Shown here piece by piece: positions 17,546-25,831 of a stretch of DNA of 57,725 bases (position 1 is its first letter; each line of letters begins with the position of its first letter). This DNA is from Muribaculaceae bacterium (GTDB lineage Bacteria; Bacteroidota; Bacteroidia; Bacteroidales; Muribaculaceae), in the NCBI GenBank assembly GCA_017621225.1, contig JAGATN010000046.1:1-57725 (forward strand). Reading direction: 5' to 3'. Position numbers and translations under genes: made by a program. The notes beneath the pieces were generated by a model. The model was not told the origin of the DNA, made no database searches, and saw nothing but the letters and a program-made list of their open reading frames with translations.

Positions 17546-18913
17546 ATGACAGACATAGATACAATTAGCCCAATGACCGATAACGACAAATCGTTGTACA
17601 TCGAAACGTACGGTTGTCAAATGAACGTGGCCGACAGCGAGGTCGTCTCGTCAATAATGGGAATGGCCGGATATGTCACGGCAGAAACGCCCGAAACGGC
17701 CGACGCCGTGCTGCTTAACACCTGTTCGATACGCGATAACGCCGAACAAAAGATAATAAACAGGCTGCAATACCTGGCATCGCTACGCAAAAAGCGCGGC
17801 AAGAACAAGCGTCTTATAATAGGTGTGATAGGTTGCATGGCCGAACGCGCCAAGGAGGAGCTGATAGAGAAGCATGGCGTGGATCTCGTGGCCGGCCCCG
17901 ACGCATATCTCGACCTGCCCAATCTGTTTGCGGCCGTAGAGACCGGGCACAAAGCGATGAACGTGGAGTTAAGCACCACCGAGACGTATCGCGACATCAT
18001 ACCCTCGCGAATCACCGGCAACCGCATATCGGGCTTCATAAGCATAATGCGCGGATGCAACAACTTCCGCTCATATTGCATAGTGCCTTACACCAGAGGG
18101 CGCGAGCGGAGCCGCGAAGTAAGCAGCATATTGTCGGAACTGGCCGACCTTCGCGCCAAGGGATTCAAGGAGGTCACCCTGCTCGGACAGAACGTGAACA
18201 GCTATTCATACACCGGGACCGACGGCATAACCGTCGACTTCTCGACCCTTTTAGGCACCGTGGCCGAAGCAGCCCCCGACATGCGCATACGCTTCACCAC
18301 GTCGCACCCCAAGGACATGTCGGACGACATTATCGACACGATAGCGCGCCACAAGAACGTGTGCAACCACATACACCTGCCGGTGCAAAGCGGCAGCAAC
18401 TCCGTGCTGAAGGCAATGAACCGCCACTACACCCGCGAGTGGTATCTTGAACGCATAAATGCCATTCGCACACGCATACCCGACTGCGGCATAACCACCG
18501 ATATGTTTACGGGATTTCACGACGAGAGCGAGGAGGACTTCCAAATGACGCTGTCGCTGATGCGCGAAGTGGAATTCGACGCCGCATTCATGTTTAAGTA
18601 TTCCGAACGCCCCGGCACCCTCGCATCGAAGCATATGCCCGACAACGTGCCCGAAGAAACGAAGATACGTCGCCTCAACGAAATGATAGCGCTGCAAAAC
18701 GAGCTGTCGGCAGCCTCCAACGCCAAGGAGGTAGGACGCACGGCCGAAGTACTCGTAGAGGGGATATCGAAACGCAGCCGAGACCAATTCGTGGGCCGTA
18801 CGCAACAAAACAAGACGGTGGTGTTTCCGCGCGGCAACTATCGCATAGGCGACTTCATCGACGTACGAATCGTGGACTCGTCGTCGGCCACCCTGATAGG
18901 CGAACTCGTATGA
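17546..18913 (+). CDS. miaB: MiaB-type tRNA methylthiotransferase with one radical-SAM cysteine replaced by arginine
   Basis: A 455-residue methylthiotransferase that should convert i6A37 to ms2i6A37 in tRNA. Domains in order are UPF0004 (about 16-130) with auxiliary-cluster cysteines C24 (TYGCQMN), C60 (NTCSIRDNAEQK) and C97 (GCMAER); radical SAM (about 155-375); and TRAM (about 385-453). The radical-SAM motif, normally CxxxCxxC in MiaB (CNNFCTYC), reads CNNFRSYC: C171 and C178 remain, but residue 175 is Arg (CGC at 18068-18070), one transition from TGC. The following VPYTRGRERSR is intact. With two ligands the SAM-cleaving cluster should fail, so the protein is probably inactive or altered unless the base is an error. 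The start is ATG 17546; an upstream in-frame TTG at 17516 is less likely. Confidence 0.93.
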   Translation: MTDIDTISPMTDNDKSLYIETYGCQMNVADSEVVSSIMGMAGYVTAETPETADAVLLNTCSIRDNAEQKIINRLQYLASLRKKRGKNKRLIIGVIGCMAERAKEELIEKHGVDLVAGPDAYLDLPNLFAAVETGHKAMNVELSTTETYRDIIPSRITGNRISGFISIMRGCNNFRSYCIVPYTRGRERSREVSSILSELADLRAKGFKEVTLLGQNVNSYSYTGTDGITVDFSTLLGTVAEAAPDMRIRFTTSHPKDMSDDIIDTIARHKNVCNHIHLPVQSGSNSVLKAMNRHYTREWYLERINAIRTRIPDCGITTDMFTGFHDESEEDFQMTLSLMREVEFDAAFMFKYSERPGTLASKHMPDNVPEETKIRRLNEMIALQNELSAASNAKEVGRTAEVLVEGISKRSRDQFVGRTQQNKTVVFPRGNYRIGDFIDVRIVDSSSATLIGELV

Positions 18914-18948
18914 TTTAGCCGAAACACCTTATTTAATATGACATTAAT

Positions 18949-18985
18949 GTGACGAATGCGCACGATGGTCGTGCGCATTCGTCAC
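18949..18985 (+). terminator. Strong hairpin after miaB
   Basis: GTGACGAATGCGCACGA (18949-18965) pairs perfectly with 18969-18985 around the loop TGG, a 17-bp stem, 35 bases after the miaB stop. Confidence 0.75.
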
Positions 18986-19042
18986 AAATATTCAAAAAAA
19001 CGGGCTTTTTCGGGCCTCCGTTTCTTTAACTACGTTAAAAAA

Positions 19043-19074
19043 CTTGACAAAGGTATTACATTATATTAATTTTG
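19043..19074 (+). promoter_or_regulatory. Promoter of the ftsX operon
   Basis: CTTG (19043-19046), 20 bases, then TAATTTTG (19067-19074): an exact -7 box with a near-consensus -33, 41 bases before the ftsX ATG. Confidence 0.6.
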
Positions 19075-19115
19075 CGGATTAAATAGGCGAAAATCGCCAA
19101 ATTCGAAAATTGAAT

Positions 19116-19994
19116 ATGAGTAAAAAGCAACACCAAGGCATTCCGGTATTGAGTTCGCACATCACGTCGACAGTGAGCGTGGCCTTGGTTTTATTGATAC
19201 TTGGCATAGTGGCCATAACCTCCATAGCGGTGCGCAACATAGGTCGCGACGTGCGCGAGAAAGTAGGGTTCGTAGTGATAATGAACGACAATGCCACCAA
19301 TGAGCAGATAAACGCCATGAAGCAGATGTGGCACAAGGCCGACTATGTATCGTCAGTCAAGTTTCTCTCGGCCGACGACGTGTTGGCACGATGGCAACAG
19401 CTCATGGACGACGACGAAAACATAACCGAAACGCTCGGCATCAACCCCTTTTATCCCGAATTTGAAGTTACCGTCAAGGCCGACTATGCCGACATCGACG
19501 AAATAAACCGGCTCACCGCCCCCATTGCATCGATGGCCGGAGTGAACGAGATAAAGCTGCACACCGAAATGGTGAAATCGATAAACACGAGCATGCGCTC
19601 GGTGGCAATAATACTCATGAGCATTGCAGCCGCACTGCTGCTCATCTCGTTGGTGCTCATCAACAACACGGTGCGCCTCACCATATATTCGCGACGGTTC
19701 ACCATACACACCATGAAGCTCGTGGGCGCTACGGCCGGATTCATACGCAGGCCGTTCGTGGTAAGCTACATGTTCAATGGCATAATAGCCGCATTCATAG
19801 CGATAGCAATACTTTGCGCGGCCATATCGTACATAACGTCGGTCGATCCCGACATATTGCAGATATTCACATGGCCCGAGGCCATATGCGTATTCGCGGG
19901 AATGATAATAACCGGAATGGTGATATGCACCATATCGGCCACGTTTGCCGCGAACAAATATCTGAGAACCGACTACGACAGCATGTTTAAATAA
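19116..19994 (+). CDS. ftsX: Cell division protein FtsX
   Basis: A 292-residue membrane protein with the FtsX plan: TM1 near residues 18-42 (VSVALVLLILGIVAITSIAV), a periplasmic domain about 45-165 (EKVGFVVIMNDNATNEQIN, FYPEFEVTV), then three membrane segments in the C-terminal half (IILMSIAAALLLISLVLI; YMFNGIIAAFIAIAILCAA; ICVFAGMIITGMVICTI). The cytoplasmic loop YSRRFTIHTMKLVGATAGFIRRPF is typical. With FtsE, which is not in this window, it forms an ABC-type complex that activates wall hydrolases at the septum. The start is ATG 19116. It heads an operon with DUF3098 and uppP, an arrangement common in Bacteroidales. Confidence 0.9.
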   Translation: MSKKQHQGIPVLSSHITSTVSVALVLLILGIVAITSIAVRNIGRDVREKVGFVVIMNDNATNEQINAMKQMWHKADYVSSVKFLSADDVLARWQQLMDDDENITETLGINPFYPEFEVTVKADYADIDEINRLTAPIASMAGVNEIKLHTEMVKSINTSMRSVAIILMSIAAALLLISLVLINNTVRLTIYSRRFTIHTMKLVGATAGFIRRPFVVSYMFNGIIAAFIAIAILCAAISYITSVDPDILQIFTWPEAICVFAGMIITGMVICTISATFAANKYLRTDYDSMFK

Positions 19995-20029
19995 CAAACG
20001 TAAAAACAATAAACTCCACATACAAAACA

Positions 20030-20362
20030 ATGGCTAAAGTAAAAACGACAGGATCGACACCCTCAAACGTCAATCGTAACCAAATAGAAGCCGAAAGCCA
20101 CGTACAGCTTCCGCTGCTGAAACATAATTTCATAGTCATGGCCATAGCCGGAGCCATGATAGTGATAGGATTTTTATTGATGACGGGAGCCGGATCGACG
20201 GAAACGGAATTCAACCCCGACATATTCAGCACAAGGCGCATCGTGGTAGGCCCTACCATTGCATTCCTCGGATTCATACTCATGGGGGTTGGCATAATAT
20301 GGAACGGGAGAAAAAACAATAAGGCAACGAATGCCGACGAAGCAGCCGACAGCAACTCATAA
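20030..20362 (+). CDS. DUF3098 family small membrane protein
   Basis: A 110-residue protein with two membrane segments: NFIVMAIAGAMIVIGFLLM (residues 33-51), and VGPTIAFLGFILMGVGIIW (near 73-91). Between them is FNPDIFSTRRI, the DUF3098 signature. The family is confined to Bacteroidetes and is regularly found between ftsX and uppP, as here. No function is established; a link to division or wall precursor recycling is inference from context. The C-terminus is a short charged tail. Confidence 0.85.
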   Translation: MAKVKTTGSTPSNVNRNQIEAESHVQLPLLKHNFIVMAIAGAMIVIGFLLMTGAGSTETEFNPDIFSTRRIVVGPTIAFLGFILMGVGIIWNGRKNNKATNADEAADSNS

Positions 20363-20380
20363 AAGCTCACTCATCAACTT

Positions 20381-21217
20381 ATGGATTGGATAGACGCCCT
20401 CATAATGGGCATAGTACAGGGTTTGGCCGAATACCTGCCGATTAGCTCAAGCGGGCATCTCGAAATATTCAGAAACATACTCGGCATAGATCTCAGCGGC
20501 GACGTGGCGCTCGAATTTGACGTAGCGCTCCACATAGCCACGGTATTGAGCACCATAGTGGTGCTGTGGCGGGAGTTCGTGCCGCTATGCACCTCGTTTT
20601 TCACGTTTCGCCACGACGATAATTTCTGGTACGTGTGCAAAATACTCGTATCGTGCATTCCGGTGGCAATAGTAGGTTTGTGCTTCAAGGATGTGATCGA
20701 GCAGTTTTTCGGCAGCGGACTTCTCTTGGTAGGCATATGCCTTCTCGTAACGGCAATGCTTCTTTCGTTTGCCTACTTCACGCGCACAAAGCCGGCGCTC
20801 GAAAATCCGTCGGCAGCTACGCGAGGACATGACGTGACATGGTTTGACGCATTCATCATCGGCTGCGCGCAAGCAGTAGCCGTGCTCCCGGGACTTAGCC
20901 GCTCGGGCACCACCATAGCCACCGGCATAATGCTCGGCGACCGTCGCGACAAAGTGGCCCAATTCTCATTCTTCATGGTCATAATACCCATACTCGGCGA
21001 AGCGTTGCTCGGCATAAAGGACATAATATCGGGCGAATCGGCCACTACCGCCGCAATCGGCGCGATACCTCTCACGATAGGCTTCATAGCCTCGTTCGTA
21101 GTGGGATGCATCGCCTGCAAATGGATGCTTGAGATAGTGAAGCGCGGCAAGCTCGTATGGTTTGCCGTATATTGCGTGGCGATGGGCCTGACATGCATAT
21201 TGTGGGATCTGTTTTAA
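20381..21217 (+). CDS. uppP: Undecaprenyl-diphosphatase UppP (BacA)
   Basis: A 278-residue polytopic protein that removes phosphate from undecaprenyl diphosphate so that the carrier lipid can be reused; it also underlies bacitracin resistance. The two catalytic motifs are GIVQGLAEYLPISSSGHL (residues 10-27, with the conserved Glu and Ser/His) and PGLSRSGTTIATGIMLG (near residue 170, with the conserved Arg and Ser). Length and about eight membrane segments are normal. It starts 18 bases after DUF3098 and 12 bases before truB, so it belongs to the same operon. Confidence 0.96.
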   Translation: MDWIDALIMGIVQGLAEYLPISSSGHLEIFRNILGIDLSGDVALEFDVALHIATVLSTIVVLWREFVPLCTSFFTFRHDDNFWYVCKILVSCIPVAIVGLCFKDVIEQFFGSGLLLVGICLLVTAMLLSFAYFTRTKPALENPSAATRGHDVTWFDAFIIGCAQAVAVLPGLSRSGTTIATGIMLGDRRDKVAQFSFFMVIIPILGEALLGIKDIISGESATTAAIGAIPLTIGFIASFVVGCIACKWMLEIVKRGKLVWFAVYCVAMGLTCILWDLF

Positions 21218-21229
21218 CCGAAATTCATA

Positions 21230-21949
21230 ATGGACTATATATCCGGTGAAATATTTTATATCGACAAGCCTCTGAAATGGTCGTCGTTTGACGTTGTGAA
21301 ACGCGTGCGCGGCACATTGCTGCGTCGCATGCACATAAAGAAGCTCAAGGTGGGCCACGCCGGCACTCTCGATCCACTCGCCACGGGGGTAATGATAGTG
21401 GTGACCGGACGAGCCACGAAGCTAATCGACGAACTGCAAACCGGAGTAAAAGAATATATAGCCACGATAGCGCTCGGAGCCACCACTCCATCGTTTGACC
21501 TCGAAACCGAAATCGACGCATCATACCCCACGGAACACATAACCGAACAGCGCGTGCGCGAAACGCTGAGCCGCTTCATAGGCACCATACAGCAAATTCC
21601 GCCTGCATATTCGGCATGCAAAATCGACGGTAACCGTGCATACAAAATGGCACGAAAAGGCCACGCCGTGGAGCTGAAGCCCAAAACGCTCGTAATAGAC
21701 GAGATAGAGCTGATGGACTTTTCGCAAACAGCCATAACCATAAGGGTGGTGTGCAGCAAGGGCACGTACATAAGAGCCTTGGCGCGCGACATCGGTCAGG
21801 CTCTCGATTCGGGCGGACACCTCACCGCGCTGCGACGCACCCGCGTAGGCGACATACGCATAGCGGAGTGCCTTTCGATAGACGAGGCAGTAAAAAAGAT
21901 CGAGACGGAGCCATTCGTAATGCCCGAAACCGACGAACAGACAGCATAA
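21230..21949 (+). CDS. truB: tRNA pseudouridine(55) synthase TruB
   Basis: A 239-residue enzyme that makes pseudouridine 55 in the T-loop of tRNAs. The catalytic Asp is D48 in KVGHAGTLDPLATGVMIV, the same residue number as in E. coli. Further motifs are GATTPSFDLETEID (near 80) and QIPPAYSACKIDGNRAYKMARKG (121 on), then RVVCSKGTYIRALARDIG near residue 180. It lacks the long C-terminal PUA extension of the E. coli enzyme, as is usual in Bacteroidetes. Confidence 0.96.
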   Translation: MDYISGEIFYIDKPLKWSSFDVVKRVRGTLLRRMHIKKLKVGHAGTLDPLATGVMIVVTGRATKLIDELQTGVKEYIATIALGATTPSFDLETEIDASYPTEHITEQRVRETLSRFIGTIQQIPPAYSACKIDGNRAYKMARKGHAVELKPKTLVIDEIELMDFSQTAITIRVVCSKGTYIRALARDIGQALDSGGHLTALRRTRVGDIRIAECLSIDEAVKKIETEPFVMPETDEQTA

Positions 21950-21982
21950 CCCCAATCAACGAATATATATACAAAATTAGAT

Positions 21983-23035
21983 ATGAAACTTTCACAGTTT
22001 AAATTCAAACTTCCCGAAGAACTGATAGCCGAATACCCGGCCAGCGAACAGCGCGACGAAGCTCGCATGATGGTAATAAACCGTGCGTCAGGCGAGATTG
22101 AACACCGCGTTTTCAAAGACATCATAAACTATTTTGTCGACGGCGACATATTCGTGTTCAACGACACGAAGGTGTTTCCGGCCCTGCTTTACGGCAACAA
22201 GGAGAAAACGGGCGCACGCATAGAAGTGTTCCTGCTCCGCGAACTAAATGCCGAAAACAAGTTGTGGGACGTATTGGTCGAGCCCGCGCGCAAAATAAGA
22301 ATAGGCAACAAGCTCTATTTCGGAGAAGATGAGTCGATGGTGGCCGAAGTAATCGACAACACGACTTCGCGCGGCCGCACGCTACGCTTTTTGTACGACG
22401 GTACGCACGAAGAATTCAAGTCGGCATTGTTCAAGCTCGGACACACTCCGCTCCCTCCCTACATAAAGCGCAACCCGGAAGCCGAGGACGCCGAACGCTA
22501 CCAAAGCATATACGCAGAAAAAGAAGGCGCCGTAGTGGCTCCCGCCGCCGGCCTCCACTTCAGCCGCGAATTGCTGAAACGCCTTGAGATAAAAGGCATA
22601 AACCAAGCATTCCTCACCGTACACAGCGGACTCGGGAACTTCCGCGAAATAGACGTGGAAGACCTCACGAAGCACCGTATGGACTCCGAGCAGATGGAAG
22701 TGACCCAGGCCCTCGTCGACATGGTGAACGGCGTTAAGGACAACGAACACCGCGTGTGCGCGATAGGCACTTCGGTGCTCAGAGGCATAGCGAGCGCCGT
22801 GAGCATGGGCGGACACATGAAGACTTATTCGGGATGGACCAACAAGTTCATATTCCCGCCATACGATTTCACCGTAACCGACGCTCTCGTCACCAACTTC
22901 CATATGCCCTACTCCACCATGCTGATGATGGTGGCCGCATTCGGAGGCTACGACTTGGTGATGAAAGCATACGACATAGCCATAAAAGAGAAGTACCGTT
23001 TCGGAGCTTACGGCGACGCAATGCTCCTGCTTTAA
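21983..23035 (+). CDS. queA: S-adenosylmethionine:tRNA ribosyltransferase-isomerase QueA
   Basis: A 350-residue enzyme that transfers and rearranges the ribosyl group of SAM onto preQ1 in tRNA, giving epoxyqueuosine. Motifs seen are [19 protein letters not shown] at the N-terminus, [17 protein letters not shown] (near residue 52), the [12 protein letters not shown] segment (near 152), [17 protein letters not shown] (near 174) and [17 protein letters not shown]-like [13 protein letters not shown] (near 307). Length and motifs are complete. It follows truB by 33 bases and precedes a YigZ gene by 12. Other queuosine genes are not in this window. Confidence 0.95.
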   Translation: MKLSQFKFKLPEELIAEYPASEQRDEARMMVINRASGEIEHRVFKDIINYFVDGDIFVFNDTKVFPALLYGNKEKTGARIEVFLLRELNAENKLWDVLVEPARKIRIGNKLYFGEDESMVAEVIDNTTSRGRTLRFLYDGTHEEFKSALFKLGHTPLPPYIKRNPEAEDAERYQSIYAEKEGAVVAPAAGLHFSRELLKRLEIKGINQAFLTVHSGLGNFREIDVEDLTKHRMDSEQMEVTQALVDMVNGVKDNEHRVCAIGTSVLRGIASAVSMGGHMKTYSGWTNKFIFPPYDFTVTDALVTNFHMPYSTMLMMVAAFGGYDLVMKAYDIAIKEKYRFGAYGDAMLLL

Positions 23036-23047
23036 GATACATAATCA

Positions 23048-23650
23048 ATGGCCGAAAGCAGCGAATACCACACCATTTCCGCGCCAGCGCGCGGATTGTA
23101 CAAGGAGAAGATGAGCAAATTCATATCGTTTGCCTTCCCTGTGGGTTCGGCCGCCGAGGCCAAAGAAGCCATAGCGCGAATAGCCAACGAGTATCACGAT
23201 GCGCGCCACGTCTGTTGGGCCTACATGATAGGAGCCGATGCGTCGGAATACCTATCGTCAGACAACGGCGAACCGTCGGGAACGGCCGGCAAGCCGATTC
23301 TCGGACAGATACGCTCATTCGGACTTACCAACGTGGCAATAGCCGTAGTACGATATTTCGGAGGAATAAAATTAGGCACCTCGGGGCTGATAACGGCATA
23401 CCGCGAAGCAGCCCGCGAGGCATTGCTTGACGCGCAGATAATAACGGCCTACGAAATGAGCCGCATAGCATTCACGTTCCCCTATTTGGCAATGAATTCG
23501 GTGATGAAGGTGCTGAAAAATCCCGACGTAAAGATCGAGGAACAGACATTCGACAACTCCTGCTCCATAACGCTGTCGATTCGCGCCGACCGCGCCGATG
23601 CCCTGACGGCGCGCCTCACCGACATCGACGGGGTAACACTCAAGTCATAG
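23048..23650 (+). CDS. YigZ/IMPACT family protein
   Basis: A 200-residue protein. The UPF0029 (IMPACT) domain covers residues 10-120, with AYMIGADASEYLSSDNGEPS then GTAGKPILGQI, and NVAIAVVRYFGGIKLGTSGL as the family signature. A C-terminal DUF1949-type domain follows. Homologues are linked to translation or proteolysis control, but no enzymatic activity is firmly assigned in bacteria. It is translated from the queA operon, 12 bases after queA and 9 before the transporter gene. Confidence 0.9.
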   Translation: MAESSEYHTISAPARGLYKEKMSKFISFAFPVGSAAEAKEAIARIANEYHDARHVCWAYMIGADASEYLSSDNGEPSGTAGKPILGQIRSFGLTNVAIAVVRYFGGIKLGTSGLITAYREAAREALLDAQIITAYEMSRIAFTFPYLAMNSVMKVLKNPDVKIEEQTFDNSCSITLSIRADRADALTARLTDIDGVTLKS

Positions 23651-23659
23651 CGACACGTC

Positions 23660-24577
23660 ATGTGGATAGTACTGGCATTCATCTCCGCATCGCTACTCGG
23701 GCTTTACGATGCCTGCAAAAAGCACTCGCTGCGTGAAAACGCCGTGATACCGATACTGTTTCTCAACACGCTGTTTTGCAGTATGATATTTCTTCCGGCG
23801 ATAGTGCTTTCGGCTACCGGAAACATATCGGCCGACTCGCAACTGTACGTAGAGCCATGGAACTGGCACGAGCACCGATACATACTGCTCAAAGCGGTCA
23901 TAGTGCTGTCGTCATGGGTTCTCGGATATTTCGCCATGAAACAACTGCCGCTTACCATAGTCGGGCCGGTCAACGCCACGCGCCCCGTAATGACCATAGT
24001 GGCAGCCCTATTGATTTTCGGCGAAAGCCTGAATGCGTGGCAATGGGCAGGCGTAGGGCTTGCCGCAATATCGTTTTTCATGCTGAGCCGAAGCGGACGA
24101 AAGGAGGGAATACGATTCACGCACAACCGTTACATTTATTTCCTCATCGGAGCCGCGATGCTCGGAGCCCTCAGTGCCATATACGATAAATATTTGATGT
24201 CGCCGCCCGACACCGGAGGCCTCGGCATACAGAAAATGGCCGTTCAGGGATGGTACAACCTGTACCAATGCATAATGATGGGGTTAGTCACGATAACCAT
24301 ATGGTGGCCCACGCGCAAGTCGGGCCAACGGTTCACGTGGCGATGGTCAATAATATTCATCAGCATTTTTCTTACCTTGGCCGATTTTGCCTACTTCTAT
24401 GCGCTCACGTTTCCCGATGCCATGATATCGATAGTGTCGATGGTAAGGCGAGGCAGCGTTATAGTTTCGTTTCTGTGCGGAGCGTTGGCATTCGGCGAAA
24501 AAAATCTCCGCAGCAAGGCAATCGACCTGGCTTTGGTATTGGCCGGAATGGCCTGCCTGTGGATAGGCACCTCGTAA
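23660..24577 (+). CDS. EamA/DMT family transporter
   Basis: A 305-residue inner-membrane protein with about ten hydrophobic segments in two EamA repeats. The first opens MWIVLAFISASLLGLYDA and includes LPLTIVGPVNATRPVMTIVA with QWAGVGLAAISFFML; the second ends AIDLALVLAGMACLW. Members export amino acids, sugars or other metabolites; no substrate can be assigned. It closes the ftsX-uppP-truB-queA operon and is followed by a terminator that faces the cyd operon. Confidence 0.85.
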   Translation: MWIVLAFISASLLGLYDACKKHSLRENAVIPILFLNTLFCSMIFLPAIVLSATGNISADSQLYVEPWNWHEHRYILLKAVIVLSSWVLGYFAMKQLPLTIVGPVNATRPVMTIVAALLIFGESLNAWQWAGVGLAAISFFMLSRSGRKEGIRFTHNRYIYFLIGAAMLGALSAIYDKYLMSPPDTGGLGIQKMAVQGWYNLYQCIMMGLVTITIWWPTRKSGQRFTWRWSIIFISIFLTLADFAYFYALTFPDAMISIVSMVRRGSVIVSFLCGALAFGEKNLRSKAIDLALVLAGMACLWIGTS

Positions 24578-24598
24578 CATAGCCTATATGAAACGAGA

Positions 24599-24638
24599 GC
24601 GCAACCGCACATTCAAAAAATGAAGTGAACGGTTGCGC
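24599..24638. terminator. Bidirectional hairpin between convergent operons
   Basis: GCGCAACCG (24599-24607) pairs with CGGTTGCGC (24630-24638), and inner CAC/GTG and TTCA/TGAA can pair further, leaving an A-rich loop. It sits between the EamA transporter (plus) and cydB (minus). Confidence 0.65.
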
Positions 24639-24666
24639 CCCGCAATATGATTTAATCGTCAGATTA

Positions 24667-25827
24667 TTAGTACTTATGCTCGGTTGAATGCATTTCGGCC
24701 GGAGTTATTGGCGTGCGATCCATCCTATACCATACGTAGGCTATGTATCCCGCCACGAAAGGAATGATCAACGACACTACGCTCATGACCTCGAGCGTGA
24801 ACTTGCTCGATGAGCTGTTGTAGATGCTCAAAGAGCTGCCGGTATCGATAAGCGAAGGATAGTAAGGCGTACCATTGAATCCGGCTATCCAGAACAACGA
24901 CAGCACCACAAGAATAGTACCTATTCCGCTAAACCATATGCCTTTGTTGAACGTCTTGTCAAACACCGTACGACCTATGGCATACAGCACGGCAACAACG
25001 CCTAAAAGAAATATTATTGCCACCCACCACATATCGAGGAAGTTATGCAGGTATTTGTAGCTAACCCATTCATATGAATTGAGAAGCGTGGGAATGCCGT
25101 CTTTCGACATAGACTGCTGACCGTCGGCCGTAAGCAACAGTGCCAGGAACGCGAGGAAGAACAGTACGAATATCACGCCGTTGACCAACACTTGCCTGCG
25201 ATTGTGGCGCTCCATGCGCTCGTCGGACGAAATGTTGTCAAGGAAATACAGCGAAGCCTGCGTGCGCGCCAAGAACAGGACGGCAAATCCGAGAATCCAG
25301 TTTTTCCAATAAAATATCGCCTCAAAGCCATGCGACGGAGCCCATTGCGATATCACGGGAGCGCCGGCATCGAGAATGTTGCCCATCCGAACGCTGAACT
25401 CGCCACCGAAAAAAAACATCGACACGGCCACGCCAAGCAGAAAACATCCTACGCAACCGTTGATGAACAGAAACACATCGTAAGTGCGCGCGCCGTAAAT
25501 ATTGCCGGGCTTATGGCGAAATTCGTAGCTTACCGCCTGCAATATGAAACTAAACAATATCAGCATCCAAAGCCAATATGCCCCACCGAAACTGGTGGAA
25601 TAGAACAATGGGAATGAAGCGAAGAAAGCACCGCCAAACACCACGAGCGTGGTGAACGTCAGCTCCCACTTGCGTCCGAGAGAATTGATCATCATAACTC
25701 GCTCGGTAGAGTCGAGCCTTTGTAGCAACATCGACTGCCCCCCTTGCACAAACAGCAAGAACACCAGTATCGCTCCCAGCAACGATATGAGCAGCCACCA
25801 ATATGTCTGTAAATATTCGAGTTCCAT
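24667..25827 (-). CDS. cydB: Cytochrome bd ubiquinol oxidase subunit II
   Basis: A 386-residue polytopic protein, subunit II of the bd oxidase that reduces oxygen with quinol. The opening ends WWLLISLLGAILVFLLFVQGG and continues with GRKWELTFTTLVVFGGAFFASFP in two parts (residues 51-73), and the C-terminal VVSLIIPFVAGYIAYVWYRM segment is typical of CydB. It starts four bases after cydA ends, indicating coupled translation. In gut Bacteroidetes this oxidase permits growth in and protection from nanomolar oxygen. There is no CydX-like small gene downstream. Confidence 0.93.
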   Translation of the reverse strand: MELEYLQTYWWLLISLLGAILVFLLFVQGGQSMLLQRLDSTERVMMINSLGRKWELTFTTLVVFGGAFFASFPLFYSTSFGGAYWLWMLILFSFILQAVSYEFRHKPGNIYGARTYDVFLFINGCVGCFLLGVAVSMFFFGGEFSVRMGNILDAGAPVISQWAPSHGFEAIFYWKNWILGFAVLFLARTQASLYFLDNISSDERMERHNRRQVLVNGVIFVLFFLAFLALLLTADGQQSMSKDGIPTLLNSYEWVSYKYLHNFLDMWWVAIIFLLGVVAVLYAIGRTVFDKTFNKGIWFSGIGTILVVLSLFWIAGFNGTPYYPSLIDTGSSLSIYNSSSSKFTLEVMSVVSLIIPFVAGYIAYVWYRMDRTPITPAEMHSTEHKY

Positions 25828-25831
25828 ATAC

